Assembly: GCA_917880885.1 (NCBI GenBank)
Contig: OU862913.1
Span: 42,379,460 to 42,443,459 of the forward strand
Reading direction: 5' to 3'
Source: Limnephilus marmoratus
Taxonomy: Eukaryota > Arthropoda > Insecta > Trichoptera > Limnephilidae
Length of the DNA: 64,000 bases
Part shown: positions 39,801-51,800 of the stretch, in pieces
How positions within the stretch are numbered: the stretch's first letter is position 1
Layout of the letters: each line of letters opens with the position of its first letter
Program-made: the position numbers and the translations under genes
The notes under the pieces: model-generated
Told to the model about the DNA's origin: nothing
Seen by the model: only the letters and a program-made list of their open reading frames with translations
The model's database searches: none

Positions 39801-42800
39801 GTTGCGGTAATTATTTCAAGGACGAGTTGAATTTAAAAAAAAAAGAAACAATAAACTCACCCAATAAGTTCAATGGCCCTTGCAGTACACAACACCCACT
39901 GGTCACTCACTAGACTTACAGGCCACCCCTGCCAGGTAATGGCTCCTCTCTGACCTGATCCAATCTGTCCCTGGGAACACAACACGACATCCAAATATTA
40001 TTCTCTAAGGAAGTTTAATTATTGGTCTAAAAATAAATATTTTTAATTGTTATTTCATCTCCTTTTCTTATATGAATACCGCACAAGAGTCCAAACTGCA
40101 CCCAATCATCTGGAGACCGTGAGACTATTGCATCATAAATTGGGGTAAATGTTTGGCTGAAGGTAGTGGGGAGGGGAAGGAGATGGGTGACCAGAAAGTA
40201 CTGGCTATTCAGATCTAGTCACAAAACGCGGCTAAACCGATTTCAAGCAACCTATCAATTCTGAGTGGTGGTCTTACTCACCAGGGCGATACTGAGAATC
40301 TTTCACTTCGGAACATGTCGCAAATAAAATATAAATCCATATTAAAAAAAACATACTCCATCTCCACACAGGCGACCTCAAGGAAAAAATTTTCTTCAAG
40401 CCGATGTCTTTTTAGGTAAAGGATGGAGAGAAAACTCTGGGATGAGGGATGGGTAGGAATCTGGGTGTCAATGTGTTCAGGAGTGATGAATGTGTGAATC
40501 CATTCTTCCCATTGTGGTGCGTGGCGATGGGTCGAGAGAGTCCGGTTGGAGAAGTCACAAGGTCACCTTCAACTAGTCTCTCCCGATCCGGCCCGCCACG
40601 CAGTAGATGGGCAAAAGCATCAGCCGTTAAGACCTAGACAAACCTCACCCCTCGAACCTGGACACTGGACACCCCTGAGTCACCAAACGTAGCGAACCAC
40701 TTAGGGTGACTTTTGCCAGGGGTTTTGCTTATCAATAAATGGTTCCAGGGGTGGCGTTACCCACCCACCACCCAAATTATAGTAATATATATACAGTACT
40801 GTCCGAATTAATGTGAACACAAGTGTAGAATTAAAAAAAATAATATATATTCTTTATTGAAGAAAAAAATACAGAAACAATTACAATTATTTTTTTTAAT
40901 ATGAAGTGTGTCCTACCTTAACTTTTGTAACTTCTTGTACACGGTTTGGCATAGAATAATTTATTTTTTTACAATTTTCGGATATTTGCGTGTCTATAAA
41001 TTACTGCCTCAATCAGCTTTGTTTTTGTTGTGCTTGTCTTGCTTTAACTATAGCCCACCGATTTTCAATTGGATTAGGATCCGGAAAGTTACCTGGCTAT
41101 TCAATGTATGTAATAGGGTATTTTCACAAACTAGGGATACCGCTAAAAATATGTGGATGATTTAAAGATTATTTTTCTGATTACGATTATCGCATTAAAA
41201 AAGTTTAATTTTAATATTTTCATTCATAATTATTGATTTCAAAATAGGCCTTACGGCCTGTAACGGCAAACGGCCAACGATTGGTTGAGCGAATCATTAC
41301 GTCACGCCCGTCAACGTTCAGAAGTTTATCACCGCGTTACTATCAAAAGTTTAAACATTCTCGACTTGTTGGCGGTTATTGACGGTTTTTTTTTCATTTT
41401 TAAGATGCCCGTGTTATGTTCCTATAGTTTTATATAATATTGTTCAGCTGTAATGACTGAACGCGGTTTTTTAAGGGCTTAATCCGACAACTTGCCTAAA
41501 ATAGACGCTACAATGAGAATGAGAACAGTAATTTTCTAAGCCTGAATTTCGGGGTTTTAAGAAGATACTGTAATAAAAACATTTTGTATGCAGAAACTCT
41601 CATATTATATCCGTTGTATTATATTTTAACAACATACACCCAATATAGAGTTAATTCTGGTCCTTTTAAAGTATATTGAACAAAACAGCAAGTGATATTT
41701 CGTAACCTAACTTCCCAGTCATAAGATGATCTTTAAAATTTTGACCATTTTACAAGTAAATTATGTAAAGGGTATGTTGTGAGGTTGAAGGTAGTTGGGA
41801 GGAAAGGAGATGCGGAGGAGGAAGGTGGGGAAGTACCTGGCTTTTCAGATCTGGTCACTAATCACGGATAAAGCCATTTCACGAACATTTCAATTCGGAA
41901 TGGTGGTCTTACACCAGCGCGTTACTGAGAGTATCTTTCACTCTGGAACGTGCCGCAAACGAATAAATTGTTAAATGCAATACAACTTATCAAAGACCTA
42001 TCAGTGGCTGAGTTAGCAATGCGTTTGGGTTCCACCAAGCGTCGCGTGTTCGATTCCTAGGCTGGCTAGGTCCTCCATCATAACACAAGCAACATTTTCG
42101 GCTTTCTGTGGTGGTAGTAGGAGATTTTCAAATATTGTTGGGTTATTCGTAACCCGGGTATGTTTGTCTTTCTTTTTTTTTTAAATGTATATACCTATAT
42201 TAAACATATATTACTATTTACATACAAATATACTTGTTCACGCCGGGATTGCAAGTCGAGAGCCGTACCCCTCGACCACGGAGGCCGTCATTATTGTGTA
42301 GATATCCATCTTACGACTGTAAACATGGGTGTTTCCACGTTTAAATTATGAATATAAATGGTCAATAACTATTTTTTTTTATTGTAATGTTAATTTACGA
42401 ATCCGAAAAAAGTAAGCCGGCTCCGTCGAAGAGTTAGCTTCTCAGAAGCTGGGGGTATTGTACTAAACGGCCCACAGATACAGCAGATAGTACACAACTG
42501 CTGACCCTGTATAAATCACAAGTCTTCCTGTTGAATTTGGCAGCCACCTTTGGTCTAGAGCCCCAAAATACTAGAAAAACCCTTGATTCACAATACGGTC
42601 CGTTCGATAAATTTCGCTCTCTAACAAACGGATTGCAATGTTTAGTGCAAAACCTTCAGGTGGGAATGGTGTCCTTGTTCTACCGGTATTTTAATAGATG
42701 ATGCTCCGAGGAACTAGCGTCATTGATCCCCTCGGCACTTGTGTCAAACATATTAAACAAACTCGCAACATTTGTATACGGTCGACATTTTTATCGCTTT

Positions 42801-45800
42801 AGAAAGGGTCGTTTAAACATCTTATTTTGGGTTCTTCTTTTAGTTTTTGTATACATGTGTATCAAAGTATATATGTTTCGCAAGTGAGAAGATATAGGAT
42901 AAACATAACGATTTAATTCGAGCAAACTGGAAGTAAATAAGTAACACCAACTGCAATTTACGAACTGATCACAAGATGTTCGGCGGCGGTGACGTCAAGG
43001 AGCCATTGGGCAACCAAAGGGCGCGAAAACATCGTTTTGGCGGCATTTTAAAAAGGCGTATTTTAAAACGTTATAGAAAATTTATTCGTCGTCGTAAAAA
43101 TAAAACAAAAATTCCGTTATTATCTAATTTTTTACTTAATTTTTTTCAATAATAAAAAAAAAACTGTGAAAATACCCTATTTTTTGGTCTTTGAAATATT
43201 ATTATATTATTATATTGTGCGTTTTTATAGAGAAACTAGCTGACCCGACGAACTTCGTACCGCCTCAGAATCAAAAACTGTTGTCAACTTATTAACTGAA
43301 TTGATCTAAATTGTTTCTCCCTGCGTATCCTTTCCCCTCTCGGGTTCCCTCTCCCTCTCCCTCTCCCTCTCCCTCTCCCTCTCCCTCTCCCTCTCCCTCT
43401 CCCTCTCCCTCTCCCTCTCCCTCTCCCTCTCCCTCTCCCTCTCCCTCTCCCTCTCCCTCTCCCTCTCCCTCTCCCTCTCCCTCTCCCTCTCCCTCTCCCT
43501 CTCCCTCTCCCTCTCCCTCTCCCTCTCCCTCTCCCTCTCCCTCTCCCTCTCCCTCTCCCTCTCCCTCTCCCTCTCCCTCTCCCTCTCCCTCTCCCTCTCC
43601 CTCTCCCTCTCCCTCTCCCTCTCCCTCTCCCTCTCCCTCTCCCTCTCCCTCTCCCTCTCCAAAATAATTTTCTTCGGAGTGGAACACCCTTTATTCACGT
43701 ACAGTTCAATATTATACGCCTTACAATATTGCTGCAGTTATTTCAAAATAGGAGAATTCGTTCCATACAAAATGTATGGGGAAAATAATTTTCTTCGGAG
43801 TGGAACACCCTTTACTTTTAGGGGCATGAAAAATAGATGTTGGTCGATTCTCAGACCTACCAGATAAGCACACAAAATTTCATCAAAATTGGTCCAGCCG
43901 TTTCGGAGGAGTATGGCAACAAACACCGTGACACGAGAATTTTATATATTAGATATCCATCTTTAAAAATAAGAAACAAAAAGCTTTAGTTAAGTTTACC
44001 TCTGCAAAAAAACTGTAATTCTAAAAAATTACAAAATTTAACGCAATTGTAGCTTGGTGTGTCTCGTAACTCACTGAATGATAGAACACGAACACAAAAT
44101 GGCCGCTATTACAATATGCTACATACAACTGCAAGAACAAGTGTAATTGTGCTAATTATCACGTGTTCACATTAATTCGCACAGTACTGTATATTATTTT
44201 AAAAGAATAAAATGGGAAATAACACAACATAATCATATTTTTTGTAGAGAACTTCATATACTTATTACTTTTTCAACCCGACATCTGAATACATGTTTTC
44301 TTCAAAAGTAATATTTTTTTTAAGAGCTTAAAAACTGAAAGTGTCCAAGGGAAGTACGTTATATCTCTTAAGATTGAGAAAGGACCCTTGGATGGTTTGG
44401 GCATGTAGAGCGAATAAACGAAAAAATAGTGTAAGGAGAATATACGCCGCGGAAGTTAATTAAAATTACTAGAGTTGGGTCGGGTCAAGAGTCAGAATAA
44501 CACAAGATTGTATATAGATATGAGATAATATATGAATGTGAATGAAGCAAGAAGTTGCTGAGACCGAGTTTTGTAGCGGTCTATCATCCTTCCTACTCCT
44601 GCCATGAAACGGCGTGCTGGTTAGTTGGTTGGGAGACGAAGTGTTGGATAACCAACACCTCCGCCATAAGTCACCCCAAGTAGTTAGCGATGTTTGAAGA
44701 CTTAGCAGGGGTGTCCGTGTTCACCGGGTGAAGTTTGATCGGGAAGATCTTCTGACCTCTTCAGCTGGTCTCTCTCGATCCATCTTCTTGCACCACCGCG
44801 AGACTACAGGATTCATTCGTCCGTCACTCTTGGATACACTGATCCCTAGAACCGACCCACTCCTCATATCTTTTTCTTTCCCCAAACTTCCTCTTCTTCC
44901 TTTCCTTAAAAAGGCCCTCCACACTGCATCCCCAAATACGTGGATTAATTAAAAAAATATTATTATTTGGATATATTATATATAAATTATTGTTTTTGGT
45001 TTTAAATAAAGCTACCTATGTCTGTAACTTACATAATATGGGGCCTCCGCTGTAGTTGTTATAGGAGTCTTGTGATATACTATATTGGAGTCTGGTGTGA
45101 GTAGAGGACATAATGTATCCCCCCGAGTCCAACCGGAGCGTGTTTCTTGGCACGGGTGAATCTTCTCTGCTAGCTCTATGCAGTCTGTAGAGGAAACACA
45201 AAACACTACTAATAAAAGTTTCAAGTGCCTACAGTTATTCATGGGACTAAGTAAATCACAGAGTGGAAGATAATTTCTAGTATATAATGTAGATGTGTAT
45301 AGCCAGGTAGTTGTTCTATCGGTTCAGTTGAAATTATATATAGGATTTTCCCCTTTATGATATTTATAACTTAAATATTGTGGATTTCAGTATTAAAAAA
45401 AAACGATTTTTCTAACAGAGAAAATTTAACACTTTGTTTGTTAAAATCAAAAAGGTTATTTTTTTACCCTTACAATAAAAGAAAAACACAAATACATTTT
45501 TTTAATGATGAATGATTCAGTCTGAAGTCTCGCGAGAATAAATCGATACGCCCGCGCTATGTACTGTATACTGTTTCTAAAAACCTTTAGTTTACAGAAG
45601 ATAACTTTGCAAGTAGATCTCACATTTTGTGGATATTACATCATATTAGGTAATTTGAAATTTGGGAAAATACGACATTTGTTAATTTTTAAACTGTCTA
45701 TTAGGTTTATTCATGATATTTTTTAATATCTTCTGTAAAAAAAAGGATTTTCAAAAGAGTACTTTACGCAGAGTGCGTAGAAATGCATCATAACAATTTT

Positions 45801-48800
45801 TGAACATTTCAGCTTGGGTTTTGTGTAACTCACAGTCCGCAGCCTTGGAGCCAATTGGTAAGCCAAGCGGTGGACAGTCAGTCTCCGCGCAGCACACCAA
45901 CTCCGATTCGTTATCAGTTAAGTCACATCTCTGTAAGCAAAGGAAGGTCACGTTGAGGGCACGTAAGGAGACTTATTACGTGAGATCAAAAGGGGGGGGG
46001 GGGTTTAGCTAAATCTCACGTTACTTGAAAAGTATATAGGAAGTGGCCCAAAATGATCTGACCAAGGGAGGGGGGAGGGGTCTGAATTAGAATAAAAACT
46101 GCTTACATAATTAATGTTTATCCATTAAGTCAAACGCGTTGTTATTGACACATACCAATGATTTTTGTTAATTATTTCTCCGACAGCGTCTGCAATATGT
46201 TACACAAATGTGATTACCAGACAACTGTTTTTGAACCAGAGGAGATGCCTCAAAGCATGTACCTACCAAGGGCCAAAACTGCTGATATAGAAAGCATTGT
46301 GAGGCAACTTAAAAACTCTTCTCCTGGAATTGATAATATCAGAATGTGCGATATTAAAAAACACATAATAATATTAGCTCCAATTATAGCTCATTTTGTA
46401 AATAGAATCTTACTTGAAGCCAAAATTCCAGATGACTTAAAATGCAGTATTATCAGACCTATTTATAAAGGAGGTGATCACACTCTACTGGGTAATTATA
46501 GGCCGATTAGTATTTTGCCATCACTTGAAAAAATTTTAGAAAAATACATTCAGCTGAAATTAATCAAATATTTAGAAGATTTTTCGATTGTTGATACCAA
46601 TCAATATGGCTTCCAAAAAAAAAGGCACTGAAATGCTACTTCAAAAATTTGCCAGCTTAATAAATAATGAATTGAATAGTAAAAATCATGTATTATTTTT
46701 ATTCATAGATTATTCCAAGGCATTTGACACTATTAATCATAGAAAATTATTGCAAATACTAGAAATCATAGGAATAAGAGGAAGACTTCTAAAACTCTTT
46801 GAAAATTACTTGAACAACCGATGCATGAAAATAAAGCTATTGAACACCTTAAGTAAAAAAAGAAGAATTTTAGCAGGCGTTCCTCAAGGTTCCATATTAG
46901 GTCCAATTTTATATATCATTTATGTATCTTTTATTAAGTACATTTTTAAACATGTAAAACACTTTGTGTACGCGGATGATACTGCATTGGTAATTTCATG
47001 CAGTGATCTGCAATTATGTATTAAACTCTTACAAGAAGATTACATTGAACTTTTGAAATGGTCTCATGACTCTGGTTTAATTATAAATGCAAAAAAAAAT
47101 AAATTGATACACATTAGATCACCCAATGCCAAGGCAAATATTATTACACCTGAAATTAAAACACATACTTCAGATTGCTTACATGTCGGTATCTCTACAT
47201 TGTGCACATGTGAAAATATTGAACTGGTTAAAGAATATGTTTATTTAGGAGTTATTATTGACTGTTTTTTTAAATGGGATTCACAAATAAATAAAGTCTG
47301 TGAACGACTCAGATCTATTGTTAGCAGATTATATAAATTAAAATTCTATGTTCCAATATGCACACTTCGAATAATTTATTTATCATTAGCTGAATCTATT
47401 ATAAGGTATGGAATTACAGCCTGTGGACTTTCCTGTAACACAAATGTAAATCATGTTCAATCGGTTCAAAAATCATTAGTTAAATTATTAGCGCATAAAA
47501 GTTTATACGAACAAAGACATAATGCTCCGTACTTTTACCAGAATCTCAAAATTCTCTCAGTAAGAGCAATTCTGTGGTATAAAATTATATCTCAGCATAT
47601 GAATAGCCCTATATACATACATAAACTGGATCACATTTACAATACCCGTTTTAAGCTAAATGAAGGACTAATTGTACCTAAGCACTTGAACAAATATGGA
47701 CAAAGAACGCTGGACTACATGATACCAAATTTATTGAATATGTTACCTGCTGAAATAAAAAAATGTACAAATGGTAAAACAAATATTATGTTGAAGAATT
47801 GGCTCGCCGAAAGAAAAAAATTGTATTAGACAGTAGCACAAAAATTGTAACTGCAAAATAAAGTAAAATAAGTTTATTTAAATCCTCAAAGTAAAAGCAC
47901 CCATTGACAAACTACTAAAAAGTAGTTTATTGGGACTTTTCTTTTTCTGTAAAAATATTTTTATTTTTCCTGTCATATTGTATTAACCTTGTCTTTATTA
48001 TTACAAATAAAAAATAAAAAAATAAAATAAAATAAAAAAATACGCAAAAAGGAAAGAACAGTACCTGTGGTACAACGCCTCTACCGGCGGCCTTCTTCGC
48101 TCTCCGGCAGTTGGCAAATGATCTGCATACTCCTGCCATATTTGTATCTATTAGCGTGCAGTTACTTCCTGCAAAAAATACAGACACACCAGAGTTAAAC
48201 AACAAAACTACGAAGATTCTACCCACAATCCAGAAATAATGTGCGTCAGTGGGAAATTTGAGGATAAATATTTGCCGTCTACGGTTTGAGGTATCTTCAA
48301 GAATTTCTAGTGGTAAAGTTTCAAACACTCCGCAGCTGTTGGTATTCCACCTCCACGACTCATTGACTTTTTCAGTGGCGGTTTTGTGGTGATGGGGGAG
48401 GCTACAAAATCACCGAACCATCGCAAAGCTTACTGGATTTGTAATGAGTTATGATACATTTCTGGGTACAGTACCTTCAATAACCAGAGGACAACAGACA
48501 ATTTGAACATCGTCTTCTAAAGCGCCAATCTGAAAATTAAATTAAACCTTAGTCATCATTGTGATTTTAATAAATGCAACAATATTATTGTGACTCAAAG
48601 ACGGTGAAAGAGAAAAAGACTGTGAAAGAGAAAAAGGGAAATTAAATCTACAGCAAGATTTGAATGCAATAACTGCCGGTGAATCTACTATTGATAATCC
48701 ATTTTGCCGTCTTTCATCTACCTAATTCATATTAACTATATACAATGTATATTATACATATATCGGTTTATGTTAGTCTCTCTTCTAAAATCAACTGTTG

Positions 48801-51800
48801 TTTATTTGTTCTTTTTTAGTGTTTTTTAATGAATTTTGTTTTGTTTCTTCAGGGCAACTGTGATTTAAAAAAAAAACGTTACTAATTTTAAGAAGAAATA
48901 TGAACTTTAAGTGGTATAAAAATCCTTAAAGGGTGAAAGCCAAATTTATAATCAAGAAATGAAAAATTACTGTCTGATCTAGAATTAGTGCACAAGACGA
49001 TGTCGTGATCTGTAAAGTATTTTAACGATTTTGGTTTTTCCACATTGCATAATATACTCGTACGTGTTAAAATGCATTTATTGTTGTGTTCATTTGTATG
49101 TTCCTGATGGTTATCTTCTTCTTCTAGTCTATTTTATCTTCCAACCTGTGGGACTAACTTGCTAATGTTTATTGTACTCAGACTCGTAGTCAAGGTAGGA
49201 GGGCAATCTTGTTGTTTATTAAAATTATTTCCAATTTCGACCTGTGTGCGTTAATATATGCAGAAAAATACCACGTTGCACGTTCTAATACTCTTACGGC
49301 AGGTATAATAATTAATGAAATTTGTTTGCTTTTCTGCATTTATTTTTGGTAAGTTAACAATGTAGCAGGAAATCAATTATAATAAAATGCCTTTTCGTAA
49401 TGATGGAAAGAGGTGATGCGAAAATAAAATTATAGACTGGGGCACAATATGAATAAAAAAGCTACCCAAGTGAATTGGTATCTATACACTGAATCTACTG
49501 ACTCATCATTTAAGGTAACCCGAGCGACAAGAATAAGAGAAGAACTAACAATGGGATCGGAGCTTACAACACTAACTGACGAATTAGATCGAAATATTTT
49601 CAATGAAAGTTTATTTTATAATTATTAATATGTATAAAGTAAAATTGCTGTGATTGAACATACTTAATTATTTTCAGAGATAAAGGGAATAACAGTACCT
49701 GTGGTAAAGTGCCTTCACTGGCGGCTTTCATTGCTGTCTGGCAGTTGGCAAATGGTTTGTATACCCCCGCTATTTTTGTGTCCTTTGCCAAGCAAATGCT
49801 TCCTGCAAATAAAATGATATATCACAGTTACACAACACATCATGACGATGAAGATTCTACCCACAATCCAGAATTAATGTGGGTCGGTGGAATATTTTAG
49901 GGTTGATGTTTCCCGGTCTACGGTATGAGGCATCTTCAATAATTATTATTGATATTGTTCCAAACACTCAGAGCTCTTTGTATTTTACCTCGATGACTCA
50001 CCGTCTTTTGCAATGACGGTTTTATGGTGATAAGAGGACCTAGGAAATCCACGAACCTTGCACCCTCTACTGGATCTAAAATGAATGATGATTCAGTTCT
50101 GGGTATCGTACCTTCAATAACTGTCGACAGTGGGCAGCAGACGATCCGAACGGCGCCCCCCACATCGCATGTCTGAAAACAAAAACAGGTTTGTTATTTT
50201 TTATATCACTGTAGTAAAAGAAAATTCCAATAAAACTTCAATATAATAAGAATTAAAAAAATCTTTATTTGAAAACTAGCTGGTTCCCGGCATGCGTTGC
50301 ATTTAATAAAGAAATTATTTCTCTCTGCGTCTACTTTCCCATTCGTCACATTCCTCTCCCGCTTCCCTTCCTACTCTCGTGTTCCCATTCCGCCTTCTCT
50401 CCCTTGCCTCTCCCCATTCCACTCCCCCCTTCCCCCGTCCCGTAAACCCCCCTCCCGAGTTCCCCTCCCTCTCCCAGATTCCACTCCCCCCCTCCCGCGA
50501 ACCCCCTTCCCTGGGTTCCTCTCCCCCTACCCCGCTCCCGCATTCCATACATTCAGTCCCGGTTCATTCAGTTTTCCAACAGCTCACGTGCCACCTATTG
50601 TAATTTTTTATACAAATTTCATAATGCCAAGAGTCACCAGAAACTTTGTCCTGGCAATAACAAACACAAAAAAAATTACCAATTTGGTGCAGTCGTTCGG
50701 AGCTTGTCCGCGTATATACATTTCGGAGATTTATTTTTATTTATATAGATAGATAGAGGATAGATAGATAGACAGGTTATATATAGATAGATAGAAAAAC
50801 GTTCAAATTTGATGAATAATGTTCAAATTTTTCGAAAAAACTGACTGTCATTGATAAAAATCTGTGTGATTTAACATGGGCGCTTACGATTATGCGATCT
50901 AAACAATATCCTTCTACCCTTAATGCATTTTTAATTTCAGACGACTGATGAACATCCATTAATGCACGGTGAATGATAATTACTTAACTAAAATCTAAAC
51001 AGCATCGGAGCTGTTTTCATGTGGTGGCTAATAAAATTGTGACTGTCAAGTTGCATTAATTGTAGCGTTAATTTCTGTGTTCTTGATGGTTGTCTTTTAC
51101 ATACACTGTTTTATCTTTTGGCCTGCGGGACTAATTTGCCAATGGTCACAATATTCATAGCCTTATGGTCAAGGTGGGAGGGCAATCTTGTTGTTGAATG
51201 AATTGTCGCTTCGGATGACCATATCAATTGCCGAGCATTGTTTCTATATGTATAAGAAATCAAAGTTTGTTTAATATATGAATATTTATGAAATGAATAA
51301 ATGAATACTATGAAATTATTCGTTTAACCCTTCAGGTCTTGGGCACATTCTGTGATAAGGTCAGTCAATTTCCGTTTTCCAATTAAATCCAAGTGAGTGG
51401 AATATTTCTGAATGTATTCTATATACTAAAAACTGTTTTTGAAAGGTGATAAAATATGATTTCAAATGTTTAGATTATAATTTTTTGAAATAAATATAAT
51501 GTATAAAATATTAAAACGCATAACACAAACAAAAAAAGGGCATTAAAAACAAACTTCTTTAAAAAATCATATCTTTTATGAATTTTAATCCTTTTCAATA
51601 AACCTACTCCAATAAGCCATGTTCCTCATGTTTCCGGCAATTGTTTGATTTCGATTACCTTCTTACTATACTTTTGTGTGCACTCCGAACTTGTATTATT
51701 TCTAAACGTAAACTGCCTCCTGCTCCTATATTATATTTTAAATGATTCTTGTTTAATGGCACTGTTATTGTTTTATCATATCCTGTGCCAAAACAGCACA

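Larger units (their letters stand above)
40794..44189 (-). mobile_element. Tc1/mariner relic with nested insertions
   Basis: Inverted termini CAGTACTGT.CGAATTAATG..ACAC match over 27 bp with one mismatch, and TA dinucleotides flank both ends. The transposase remnant is at the left end. The 3.4-kb length is due to later insertions: SINE pieces (41.76-42.3 kb), a LINE fragment and the repeat with the (CTCCCT)n tract. Confidence 0.8.

Noticed and set aside
43292..43698. Long Ser-Pro, Arg-Glu and Gly-Glu open frames on both strands
   Set aside because: They are the six-frame reading of the (CTCCCT)n microsatellite, with no start context, no complexity and no splice link.
45751..45833. Extension of exon 14 beyond the GTGAGT donor
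   Set aside because: The frame stays open, but the perfect donor, the phase match with exon 15 and the linker pattern favour the shorter exon.
46152..48041. A working retrotransposon because RT is open with YADD intact
   Set aside because: The copy lacks ORF1, the endonuclease and its 5' promoter, and its frame is split by the nine-A run.
50297..50752. 151-codon Pro/Ser-rich ORF
   Set aside because: It comes from the pyrimidine-rich tract of a dispersed repeat, and open frames exist on the other strand for the same reason.
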